Shown: piece after piece, positions 28,301 through 40,645 of the stretch
Position numbering within the stretch: position 1 is the first letter of the stretch
How the letters are laid out: the number at the start of each line of letters is the position of its first letter
Assembly: GCF_020882245.1 (NCBI RefSeq)
Contig: NC_083598.1
Location: 60,363,858-60,427,857, forward strand
Direction: 5' to 3'
Length of the DNA stretch: 64,000 nucleotides
Source of the DNA: Rhopalosiphum padi
Taxonomy: Eukaryota; Arthropoda; Insecta; Hemiptera; Aphididae
Position numbers and translations under genes: made by a program
Notes under the pieces: generated by a model
What the model saw: the letters and a program-made list of their open reading frames with translations, nothing else
Databases searched by the model: none
What the model was told of the DNA's origin: nothing

Positions 28301-30123
28301 TACACCTTACAATTTTACACTTATATAGGTATTAACAACTTTGAATTTTCAAATAGAAACAACTAATTTCAGGCTACTATTTGAAAAACAAATTATTATT
28401 CTAAAAATACAATATTATACTTTGGGTATTTTAAGTTTATAACACTTTATATTGAATAAATATGTAGAAATGTTTAATTTTTAAAGATTTTTAATTGATA
28501 AAATACAATTATTATAATATAGATGAGTTGTAAATGATCAATAAGTAATTATTGAGTAATATTTATATATTTTATGTTAACGGTGTTTGTATCAGTGTTA
28601 TCATTTATCATCAATAAAATCAATGACTTCAGACTATAAAAGTTGAAATCCACACAATCATCATAAATTATATATTTAAAAAAACTCAACGCATAATTTA
28701 ACAATTATCAAAATTATTATATAATTCAGTAAAAATTATTAAAAAATTATTTGAATATTACATAATTTCAATGTACAATAAATTGAATATTCTGTGAATC
28801 AAAATATCCAATATGTTAGTAGACAATTATTTAAGTATTTAAATCTATATTAGTATATAAATATACATAATATCATTCTTGTAGATTGCTTACAAAACCA
28901 TACCTTAAAATAATAAATGTAATAAGTATTCAATTACTGTAGGTTGTTATTTGAAAATTTGAAAATTAAAGTTCTTACTACTTTAACAAATATTAGCAAA
29001 TGGGATACGATTATTTAATATAATAAATAAATTTAGAACATTCAATTAAGTCAAACATAAAGAGTTTCGAAAAAAATTAAAATAAAAAGTTTTGTATATT
29101 TCTCAATTTAAAACCTGTTGGTTCGCTAAAAAGAAATAACTGACAGCCATATCAAAGTTAATAATAATTTCTTGCGACACTAGGCAATCAATATGTAATG
29201 ATATGTTATTAAAAATGTTTCAAATTATTAAATTATAAATATTATGTCAATTTTTAAAATTCGAGTATTTGAGTACCTGACCTAACCATGTCAAAAATAA
29301 AGTGCTATTGCTTTAATTTATAATTGATTAACATCAAAGTATACACGTGCAAACTTTTAGGTTTATGGTTTTAAAATACATGATGTATTTTCACGTGAAC
29401 TGTTCAATAGAAAATTGCAGAACAAAACATCAATGAAAAAATATTTTGGCACGAAAATGTTTTTAACATATTTTTACGTGCTTTTTGAGTAGGTAATAGC
29501 ATATAATAATATAAGAAACAAAAATAGGTCACGTAAGGCTATATTGCGTTAAACGTTTCTATAGCGACTTATGTACATAAGGTACAAAGTATATAATATG
29601 CATATACTGCACATTTCTAACCAAAAACGTATTATTTTTTTTTTTTACCAAACTCAACAATCAGTTTTGACATTTCGAAAAATAAAAATTTACATAATAG
29701 TATATACTGCTTTTCAATGTATACAATATTTTGGGTAAAGCAATTTGCTTATATTTCAATAATAAATAGCCGGACTGGATAAAATAGATATATAATATTA
29801 CATAGCATCTCAATGTGAGGTACTGCCATAATAAGGTTTATTTCACATGATTTTAGTATATTAAATGCAAATATCGCAACTGTAAACATTGTTTTTTTGT
29901 TTTTTCAATAGCCTAATAAATGGCACGCAAAAAAATGCGAATGTTTAATTTACAAACTAAACAGTAGTACTACATGAACAGTTTTCAATTTATCACCGTC
30001 TAAAATAAATCAGCTGGAAAAATAGAACGTATATATGAAATAGTGTATACACATAGATTAAAGAAATACATAATATATTATACAGTTTCTCATAATGCTC
30101 GTTACATAAATACTATTAACGCG
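22341..30123. other. AT-rich non-coding DNA
   Basis: No supportable gene in nearly eight kilobases. A GC-richer patch at 23330-23400 and another at 24720-24900 have no coherent reading frame. A-tracts occur near 22741-22758 and 23480-23495. The patch 27700-28100 is somewhat CpG-richer and could be regulatory, but nothing specific is identifiable. Confidence 0.6.
26632..26658. repeat. Three-copy 9-bp tandem repeat
   Basis: Units TTATTTGTT, TAATTTGTT and TAATTTGTT follow one another without spacer. This is a small slippage-type tandem repeat. Confidence 0.7.
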
Positions 30124-30540
30124 TGCAAAGGGGTGTCGTTCTCAAAGTGATAGAAACTAAAACGCGATAACGAAGCACATCAAATGACGAATTAAAACTG
30201 AAAAAAAAAGTTTTCCAAATGAGAATATCAAACTGTATGGAAGGTAAACAAGACAGTACATTACCTATATTGTTTTATGTTATATGTTATTCATACGCAT
30301 ACGTATCAGCCACGCGAAACTAACTCAATCGTTTTTGCTCGACAACGAGCAGCCACCGTTGTGTATCAATTGCAACACAATTATGACACAATCGTAGTAT
30401 AGTTCTAGAACTGCCGCAAGTAAACTGTACTGAACGAACACAAATTCGAATGTCAGGAAACTGGGAACAAGCCCTCACAACTAACCTAATGAACAGAAGC
30501 GTCTCAACTTCATCATACGCGTAAAATATCTCTGACCGAT
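30124..30540 (+). pseudogene. Degenerate non-LTR retrotransposon ORF2 C-terminus (RNase H tail and CCHC-like region)
   Basis: Positions 30302-30394 translate to RISHAKLTQSFLLDNEQPPL followed by CINCNTIMTQS and a stop. This matches the R-I-G-H-x-x-L-T-x-x-F-L-L and P-P-x-C-x-x-C motifs found after the RNase H domain of I/Jockey/R1-type retrotransposons. After a frame change, IVLELPQVNCTER (about 30401-30439) fits the following H-I-L-x-E-C-P-x-Y-x-x-x-R motif with its Cys and Tyr lost. Upstream, DNEAHQMTN (about 30166-30192) resembles the G-N-E-x-A-D box of RNase H, preceded by two stops. The copy is therefore frameshifted, stop-containing, truncated and inactive. A 246-bp minus-strand frame over the same bases is a shadow of it. 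The LINE assignment is good; the exact clade is inferred. Confidence 0.65.
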
Positions 30541-33500
30541 ATTGTGACATACAAACGTAATGCAAAATATAGTAAGTTTACCACAACTTTAATTGTAATT
30601 ATAATTATGTCTCAATTACTCGTGTATACATTTACGATGCGCGCCGTCGGTTTTATCAAAAACTTAAAAACTCCTCGTGCGGTTATTGTTGATTGGTAAT
30701 AAAAACATTATCATATCAAAATGATTGTGGTTTCCCTTCAAAAGACGTCAACGAATATGTCAATAATTTATCAATATTCCTCAAAAATAATAGATATAAT
30801 CAAATTAGATACTTTTTTTTACTATCCTGAGTATTTTTTTATAACTGGATGTATTATTATGACGTGTGGTTACTTATTGACTTGGGCAGTTGGGCGTAAC
30901 AGTATATAAATTTATTAACGTTAAACGTGATTAGAAAAACTACTCATGATCGTTTGTTCTTTTTTCCTTTCGTGTTTTTTAATATATTATTTTTTTTTTA
31001 AAAAGTGTAATTTGAGAATGTTCAATATGATGGTATGACTAAATGCGTGTCAAATCGAGACCAAAAAAAAAAAAAGGAACGGGGTCATTAAATAAGTAAT
31101 TAAGTTCCTGTAAATATACAGCCCCTATAATGCGTGGGTGTAATTTAAAACCATATATATAAATAGATATATTCTTCAAATAAGAATTAAGGAACTGAAA
31201 GCACCTCTAAGCTACGTGTGCGCCAGGATTGTACGTGTAGTTCAAAAGTAATATACTTACGCAAAATTTAAATTGTATTTAATTATGTATGCTAAAAAGA
31301 CACGCTTCTTTGATCATTTCCACAAATGGAAATAATGATTACCTTATATGTATATTTCTTTACTTTACAATAATTTTTTTCTTAATTTATAAAAAATAAT
31401 TTATACACTAAATATGATATTATACGATTTATGCTGTGAAGATCAAACAGTGGTTCCTTGTCACGAACAAGAGATTTAATTCAACAATTTCTTTCACAGT
31501 ACATGTCATATCATCAAAATCCGAAGGCACTCATAAATTCAAATTTCTTCAAAATTTTATTTTTTATTCGTTTTATTATTGTAACATGTTACATTTTTTT
31601 TTAAAAAATTATTGAATGTTATATAATTATCTAATCTATTAAAATATTGATGTCATCTGTCAATACTAATCAAAATATAAATACATAATATGTACTAATA
31701 ATTTTTATATAATGTAAAAATACGAATATTTAGTATCAACATTTTCAATAACCACTTTCAAACCTTAATAATTAGTTTTTTCAAAATTTTAATATACTAA
31801 GTTAAATATGTGCATATGTTCGCATTAAATTAGTATTTATTGTTGCTTTACATGTATTTACTATTTTATGTTATATTAGAAGTTCAAAGTAATTTCAATT
31901 ACTTTTTGTCTTTTTTTATGTAATTTTTACACAAATAAAAAAGCAAAGTGAAATTCTTTTGTTCATTGACTTTTCTTTGTACTTCTTGTTTTAATTTTAG
32001 TTGGATACGTTGGTGCAAATGGGCATGACTATGATAATTTGAAGATAACGGCTACCTTTTGAGTCTTCAGTGCTATAGCACGCTGTTAGTTATGAATAAT
32101 AGTCAAGACCATTATATACAATCGCATACTCAATAAAAAAAAGGTGAAGATTTACAATGCATGATTAAAACTATTTTTTATTTCATTTTATATTTGTGTT
32201 GTATTTCCATTTTTTTAATTCATATTTTACGATTAAAATTGGAAAATTTAATAAAAAAATACATTAAATTGAATTGAAATTTCTTAATCGTTTTATTAAA
32301 AAAAAAAAATTAAAAAAAATAATTGATATTTTTTATCATTTTATTTTATTTACAACTTGACATATTTGTATATGAATAAAAACTAATCATAAACCACTAA
32401 TAATTTACTATCCTTATAATTTATGTCACTTGAGTACTTCAAACTATTTGTAGTTGTTGGTTTTTGGTTGTAATCGTTTGTTGTTAAATGGGATAAAATA
32501 TCTGTTGACTATAATATCATATCAAAGATATAATACACCAAAATATAATCATGAAGTTACTCGAGTAGACAATTTTATTCCAATAGTATCTAGAATTTGT
32601 ATAAATATGTATAAAGACATTAAAATATTGTTAAGTAATATTCAAATTTAAATTCGTTGTTTTAAAAATATATTAAAAGATTGTATATTGGGTATGTCTT
32701 GCTTGATCAATGTGACTAGTGGAACGCATATATGAAAAATAAAATATAATATAATATACTAATACATGAATGTCCTATATTAAACTATTCAACCTTTATT
32801 TTTAACAATTTAATTTCTACCTAGTCTTAATATTAAAAACATACGTAATTATACATGTTTTTTGTATAAATGTGCAGTAAAAAAATATTGAGATTTGATG
32901 TTAAGCACTCTTCTTGTAATACTCACTTCATTGTAAAGCAGTATTGTATTGTTATCATAAATTTGAAAGCAATGATAAATTATTTCATTTGCAAAACGAT
33001 TTTACGTAGAGGTCGGTTTGCTTAAGTGTTTATAGGACACCTTTAACATTTTAAGTGCTCATAAAAATAATTTATGAGTAAAGATTTTCAAAATGTATTA
33101 AATATAGCGATGAATATGATATGGGAAACTATGTATTATCCAGTCTTAATACCTAAAGCTATACGTTTTACTGAAAGAGATCTAAAAATCATATTTCCCT
33201 ATGAGTTATGAAATTAAAAGTACATTGAGAAGAAAAATTCTTATGGTTCTTATTAATCTTCGTTTACGTATTAAAAAAAAATAAATTAAAGCTTCATTTT
33301 GAAAGATATACCTCAAGGGAAATCGTATAGATACTTCCTATCATGTACATTTTAAGGTTTTTATAGAAATTCAATTTTAAAATTGTGAAAATCATAAAAC
33401 ATTGTTTTGTGCACACTTTTAAGTTTTAATTTTGTATACAGTAAAAAGCAAAATTTAATAACCTATTGATCTATGTGAAAATGTCTAGAGAAAAATAAAA

Positions 33501-36500
33501 ATCAAATCCAAATTTTTACTCTAGTTAAGCCGTTAAAGGTTATTTTTATGTAGTACTTTGTTGTTTCTAGATTAGTACTAGTTACTTCGACAGAAAACAT
33601 TATTGCCATCAGTTTGTTTATTGTCTATTTCGTCAAGCCTTTTAATGGCACTTGAAATGTTGTTCAACAGTATTCAACATCTATGTATGACGTTCTCGTA
33701 TAGTACCTATTGGCATAGATGATGGAAAATTAGTCAATTTAATATGCATAAATTTAAATAAAAAATGATTAATTATTTGTATAAGTTATGAATTTATCTA
33801 TATTTCAAAGTTTATAGGCATTTATTATACACAAATTATAACGTTTTTATATTAAATAAAAACGATTTTTTGAAGTTCATAAAGATGACTAAGATATATT
33901 AAAAATTATGTCATAATAAAATAATAAATTACGTGATAGATAAAATTATAGTTTTTTTATAATTTAAAAAGAGGTGTCTTTTTTTAGTAGATTAATACAT
34001 TTATTCGAAAATAATAATAATATATTTGTTGTAATTTACTTGGAAATAGGAACAATATTAGTCATTTAAGCACTTTATTATGTTCATTAACCTGTTAAAA
34101 TGTAGTAAATAATTATTTTAAAATGTTACTAAAAATACAAGTTAAATAAAATAGTGAAATATAACAAAGTATATATACGGATTAGTTTTACACTACACTT
34201 AGTAATCATTTAAATATATTATAAAAATTATTATAAACTATTGTGTAATATATATATAATACTATTTTAAATTTATCAATCATGGTTCATTGACGATTAT
34301 AAATTAAATACTTGACAATAATAGATATAGGTTAGATAAAAATAAAATAAATTAATATGCATACTTATTGATATTTTAAGGTAATGGTTAAATCATTTCA
34401 AGATATTGATTCAATAATAGTACATAAAATATGTGTATATTGTATCAATCGAGTACCTATATACATATAAAAAATAATATAATATTATTTTAATAGTGCG
34501 ATGATAAAATGTTATTATATTTTAGCTGTTTAGGACATTATCATAAAGGTTGAAACGGTCTCATTTCTGTATTTTTTTTCTAAAATATTCAACGTGCTTT
34601 TTATATAACTTCACCATATTCAGAAATGTTTAAGAAATTATTATATTTTTGATTTAGTTAAAAGGTATCTGTCATTGCAAATTTATTTTTAAAATTTAAC
34701 TTAATTTTTGTGTCATGAATCATTATCATATAATTTTATGAATAATGCATAATAGTGAAGATTAAAAATTATATATTAAATATCATATAATATAGTAATA
34801 CCTAGGTGGCTATGTCCTAATATCCTATTGTTGTAATAGATTAGGTATACATAAGTTTGTATAATATGCAGCTAGGTATGTATAAATTATTTATTATTTT
34901 TCATGTATTTTATTTATTATTGAAACTAGTATAACAGTACATTATATTATATTGAAAATGTTTTGATTGGTGCTTACTGACTTTATGAAGTGAATAATAT
35001 TAAATTTGTTATTTGTGTTATAGAAAATAATGTAACGCGCAATCAAGTAGAATTATGTAAAATTAAAATTATTGAAAAGAGGAGATTAATTTTTCTTTAC
35101 AATAAATAAATTAGCTGTATACAATTTCGAACTATGCTAAAACGAATAAGGTGTTTATTATATCTTTCTTTCTTTTATAATGGTATTACTTAAAAAAAAT
35201 ATATTTATTAATTTATTAAGTGAGATCATAATAATATAGTACAAATGCATTTTGAATTGTTATTTTAAATCTTCAATACTAAAATAAGAATTTGAATTTT
35301 TTTAACATACTACTAATAAGACTCCAATAGCATACAATTTCTACAGCATTTGTAAACACGAATTTGAAGGGCTCTTATAATGATAAACATTAATATATCA
35401 TTTAATAGTTATAAAGTAACTAACATTTTTATTCAATGTGGTTTTACAGTAATATTTTTGTTAAGATTTTAATAAATGCATGTACTTTAAGTCACTTTTA
35501 TTGATTATGTATTATATTCGTGTAATTTATATGTGGGAAGAGTTATGCTATTAACATTTTTATGATACGGCATATTGAACTAACCTACAAACATTTCTAG
35601 AATAAAAAAATATATTTTTTGTAAAAAAAAAATGAATCGATAAATTAACTATAATAATCATAACTACAATAATAATAATCAATAACATATTAATCTAAAG
35701 TTTTCTCACTGGCATTTTATTTACAATTTAACTATTGAATTATTAACTTTGCGTAATGAGTTTAAAATCAATTTCAGTTTATTAGCACCATCTTCCGTAT
35801 AACCGTTCTTTACAAGTCAACATGCTTTGGAGAGATTCCAGTTATCTGTTCCAATTGTTCAACCCTATTATCGAACTCAATTCTTTTCATCTACTTGTTC
35901 CCAGAAAAAAACCAGACATTCCTCCACGGGGTTGTTTTTGGGCATTTTCGTTTATTGTTGATAAAATTGTTTTTTTTTTTTTCATCACTTATTGAATGGT
36001 CTACAAAATAGGTTTTCTTTTTCGATCATTCGCTTGAATAAGACACAATATTGTAAAAAAAAATTCAACAGATTTCTCTATCATTACATTTTTTTTATTT
36101 TCGATAGACAATGAATGTTATTTTAAACATATTTTTTTTTATTTACTTGACACTTTAGTTTTTGACATATTCATTTCTAAGCTTCAAATGCAGTAACATA
36201 AGGGTTTCATATCATGTTTTAGTCTTTGGGCTAATTCGTATTGTTTAGATACGAGATGGGATGAATTTTCGTGAATACTCTTAAAATGTTTTAATTACAA
36301 GGACTTTAATATGCGAGAATGGGAGATAAAAGATTAGGTAAATACATTTTAATTAAACCATGAGGGTAATTTAAAACATTTGGAAATGAATTATTTTTAA
36401 AGCGATAAATGCATAAATTCACATATTATTATAAACTGTATATTAAAAGAACTATACATTTTCCAGTATTTTTTCAATTCAAAACATTATATTTAAGCAA

Positions 36501-36976
36501 TCAAACTTTAAATTCTAGTAAAATATAACATGTACACACTATCTATACAAAACTATATGTATAGTATTTGAAAATAAAATCAAGGTTAACAGTTTTCATA
36601 CACAAATTAAGTACCTAAGAAATCTAAACTGTGTAGGTATACATTTTTTTTTAGTTAAATAGTTATTAATTTTTGAATTTTTCGAAATATTTATAATTTT
36701 TGTTGATTTGCTTTCAAAATGTCAAGATATAGGTATAAATTGCGTAATACTTTTTGTAGGTTTCCTTTTTTACTTTATTTCTTCCGGAAGTTACTGCTGA
36801 ATGACTTCTGTATTCACGTTTTTTAATGTCATTATTATATTATGCACACACATATTATGCTTATTGTAAGCCACATTACAGATTGTATATATTCCAATAA
36901 ATGTTTAAAAAAATTTATTTTTTAAATAGTTATATTAATTATTTTTAAAAGTTATGCGTGTAATAAAAAAAATATC
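30541..36976. other. AT-rich non-coding DNA
   Basis: There is a short CpG-bearing stretch at 30560-30680 just beyond the LINE remnant, a 12-bp palindrome GTGCTATAGCAC at 32070-32081, and a GC-richer patch at 35780-35960. The patch is open on the plus strand for over 100 codons without an ATG start, and carries an ATG-started 26-codon frame on the minus strand (begins MKRIEFDNRVEQLEQITGIS). None resembles a known family. Frames at 30721-30909 and 32454-32651 look like chance. Confidence 0.55.
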
Positions 36977-37273
36977 TTAAAAAGACTGAAAGCGGTGATT
37001 TTCTGTCCTGTCTAACATACTTGAATATAGGAATTTATATGTGTTTTCATTCCAACATACCGATTAATTTAGTGAAGCGATAAGAATGTTATTAAGACAA
37101 ATTTGAATTTGTTGATCGTCTTCCCAGATTTTTGATTTTTTGATTTCAAATTCTCCAAAAATTGAAATATTCTATATAGACATATAGTACATTAGAATGA
37201 AAACACGTCTAATTTCCTATATTCCACGTGTGGTTATACAAAGACAGAAGATCACCGCTTCTAATTTCTTTAA
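36977..37273. mobile_element. MITE with long imperfect terminal inverted repeats, TTAA-flanked (piggyBac-like)
   Basis: The left arm (about 36981-37065) contains AAAGCGGTGATTTTCTGTC, GAATATAGGAA and GTGTTTTCATTC. The right arm, read in reverse complement from 37269 down to about 37185, contains GAAGCGGTGATCTTCTGTC, GAATATAGGAAATTAG and GTGTTTTCATTC. The arms align over roughly 80 bases with substitutions and small gaps. A TTAA sits at each outer edge (36977-36980 and 37270-37273), which is the piggyBac target duplication, although TTAA is common in such AT-rich DNA. There is no coding capacity between the arms. Inverted-repeat structure is seen directly; the superfamily is inferred. Confidence 0.7.
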
Positions 37274-39147
37274 CATATTATTTTAAATGTAGGTAACAGC
37301 TATTTTTTTAGGTTTTTAACCAAACATAATAAATAATTACTATACTAAATAGTAAAGATTTTATTGACATGTATAGGATTTTTAAGATTGTATGAAATTA
37401 TTATATTGCAAAATGTCTGAACAGACAATATAGTGATATAGTTTTAAACAATATAATACCAGATGAAACTGTTTGAATAAAAATTCTTATTTCATATCTT
37501 AAAGAAACGAGCATAGAAAAAAAAATATAATCAATTAGATATTTTACCGTTTATTGTTATAATTATTACAAATATAATACATGAATATCAGATACTGTTA
37601 AGAGATTATATAATTGTGTTTTCATTAAATTATTTTGCTATTTTATGTACCTAACCTACGTGAACATTACACAAAAAAAAAATATTTTTATAAAATAAGT
37701 AGGCTTATGCTTAATGATCAGTGAAAAAGAATAATATTTATAATAACATAAAAAGTAAATACAAATCCTTACATATTTTTTTATATAGTAGACTTTGAGT
37801 TTAAACTATCAAACCATTACTAAATAGTAAACTTGAGTCTAAGAGACGGGACTCATAACCAACATTTCTATCGAAGGGATAAAATGAATATAAATATATA
37901 CTTTTAAAAGTGATATCTAATGGACAATTCATTTTAAAATAGGTATTTAAATAATAAGTAATAGATTTTTAATGAAAATATTATTTGAAAAAGTGGTTGT
38001 TTGTACACTAAGTAAATAATTTGTGATAATATTTATCATAAGTAATTGTATGTTTTATAAAGACTTAAAGAAAAGTACCATTTTTTAAATATACATAAAT
38101 AAAAACGTAAAGGCTCTGCTAAAAAGCTTTTCCGAAGACTTCAATTAGTAAAATTTATTGGAATGTAATAATAAAATAATAAACAGTGTTTTCAAAAGAA
38201 ATTAAATAAAAATTGTATCTATTGTAAAAGAAAAATATAATTTTACTATGGCGAAAATAATTATTTTCATTTTTTTTTTAAATAAATTAATAAAATTATC
38301 TTTGGGATGTGAATCTCATCCTTCATCGAATGGAATAAAATCGAACAAAGAATAAATTATATTCTGTATTGGAAATATAAATAAATAGATAGTAGTAAAA
38401 AAGATAATTTTAGTTAATTCTTAAATAACCTTTTTTTCAAAATTTCAATAGAATAGATAACTGTGTTATGCTACTCTGAAAAATACAGTTTTATCTATGT
38501 TAATTCAAAAACCAGTCTCGTTGTAGATAGTATAATTTTATACTTGCTTTTCTGAGAAATAAAAAAGAAATCGACAAGAAAAAGTTAACATTTCTTTAGC
38601 CTATTGTTGAAATATCTTTGAAACACTGGTTGATAAGTTATACGTATTTAATTTGAATATATAAATGTATAGAATATCTGCACTTAATAGATAATACATA
38701 AATTACACATTATACAAAAATCTATAGCTATAGTTTATATAAGTGCTATAATTAATTTAAATTGAAAACATATTAATTGTTGTCTGTACTGATAAAAAGG
38801 CATAAGCATTTACATATTAGCACGTATAATGTAGTATAATGTATTTTTTTTTTTTAATAAAAAACATATTTACATTTTGTAATAAAATTATATTGAAAAT
38901 AGAAAAGTTATTGTATAACGAAATATATTATATGTGTTGAAAAACAAATTAAATTAATATTTATTTAAACACGTTTTGATAAAAATTTACATGGTTATCA
39001 TATCCACAACATCAAGATTAAATTAAATTCCCATGTTCGTATCCTTCAAAAATACTTGAACTTGAAATAAAAATAATCATTTCATAATAAATTAAATCTT
39101 AACAAAACACTTATAAAACCAAATTAATTTGTAAACGGCATTCGAAT

Positions 39148-39167
39148 TTAGGGCGTCGGCAAGTAAT
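39148..39167. repeat. Solitary hAT-MITE end-like motif
   Basis: The 13-mer GTCGGCAAGTAAT at 39155-39167 is identical to the reverse complement of 12312-12324 in the hAT MITE, covering most of its terminal repeat and the adjoining bases. It is preceded by TTAGGGC where the intact element has CAGGG. No matching second end is visible in the next few hundred bases. It may be a degraded, truncated copy or coincidence. Confidence 0.25.
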
Positions 39168-40288
39168 AACATAAACAAAATATAAATAATTCGATAAACA
39201 TAATTAAGCTCCATAAAGTATCCTTCTATATATTTATCTAAACACTACATTCAGTTTTAAAAATGAATAGTTTTTAAAACAACTATAAAATTCTTCACAC
39301 GTTATCATAACTCATTCCTCAATCATCCAAACATATTAGAAAAAATTATAACCATATAAATTCCTGGTAACCCACTTCAAAAAAAAAATGGTATCGCTAC
39401 CTACTCCCCTAAGCTAACCCTATAACCATAACCCAGGAATATCGTTAGTGGGTGGATTCTCTCATAAAGTCTCTATTTAAAATATATTATTATTTAAGTG
39501 TATCTTCTTATACAAAAATATTATTGATAAGTATAATTTATTTAAATTGAAATTGAAAATTGAATAACTAAAACTAAAAGTTATAGATTGTTTTTGTTTA
39601 TTCCATTTATTTTTTTCCGTGTTAACAAATATCATTATATTATTTTTACCATTTATTATAAAGCAACAGGTCGGATAGTCAATGACAGTGGTTTAGAGTC
39701 TGAGAAAGAATAATTTGTGGTATTGGGTTAGGAACTGTTTGAATTTTTAAATCATTGTTCAAGATTTGATAATTTACACACTGAGGAGCTTTGATATGTA
39801 GTTTTAAGCTAATAGAATTAAAAATATCGTGCCATTGAGGATTATACAATAAAAAAAAAATGTGATATTATCAGTCCAATCATCATAATTTATAATTTAT
39901 ATAATGAGTACTTTTTAATAAACAGTAAAAACAATATTGATATTTTAAATGTATTTAGTTGTCTTGGGCCTTTAATCATAATAATTTGTTAGTAGTGCAA
40001 ACATCTTAATAGATAAGCATTTTTTATTCTGTTCTATAAGGGTTTTTCATATAATCCTTTTAAATTAATCAATTACAAGCCTATAGGCTACAAGGTATAT
40101 TTTAATTAATGTTTGTTTAGCGATTGATACAGGTAGATATAATGTTAATAATAGTGTAGGTTATATTTACGTGGGAATATAATACCTATCTACAATAGGT
40201 AAATTTTCGTTACATTTATCAATTTGTATTCTCAATTGGCAAAAGAATATTTGCAAGAAGTATACATTATTGAGTAGTCAGAAGGAAA

Positions 40289-40645
40289 TTAAGAGCCCGA
40301 AGCAATCAGGTGGGTAATATTGGTAAGCGTGACTTCAATACTATGGAATCTGTATGAGGAATATCTACGGCATGGTATGTAAATGTCATACAGGACCGGG
40401 ATTAGTACATATACGTAATATACTCCCATGTGGTACTTCGTTTTTATTTGGTATCCTATTATTGAACGGAACAGTATTAATCGCACTGAATAGGAAAGGT
40501 TCAGCAGCAATTGAAAAGTAATATTATAATATAAGAAAGATTGGCGCTGATGAATATTCGGAAGTATAATCTGAAAGCATCCAGACTTTTCCGTATGCCC
40601 TAGTAACATCCGTAGAAAAAACACTCCCCAGCAGTAATAAAACAT
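40289..40645 (-). CDS. Unidentified 118-codon open frame, probably chance
   Basis: An ATG-started minus-strand frame begins MFYYCWGVFFLRMLLGHTEK and ends THLIASGS. Local GC is slightly raised, which lengthens frames by chance. The product is rich in Y, I, L and F, has no clear signal peptide plus mature domain structure and matches no family I know. With this much AT-rich sequence in six frames, one chance frame of this length is expected. Confidence 0.12.
   Translation of the reverse strand: MFYYCWGVFFLRMLLGHTEKSGCFQIILPNIHQRQSFLYYNITFQLLLNLSYSVRLILFRSIIGYQIKTKYHMGVYYVYVLIPVLYDIYIPCRRYSSYRFHSIEVTLTNITHLIASGS

Noticed and set aside
30320..30565. 81-codon minus-strand open frame
   Set aside because: It is the antisense shadow of the LINE remnant recognised on the plus strand.
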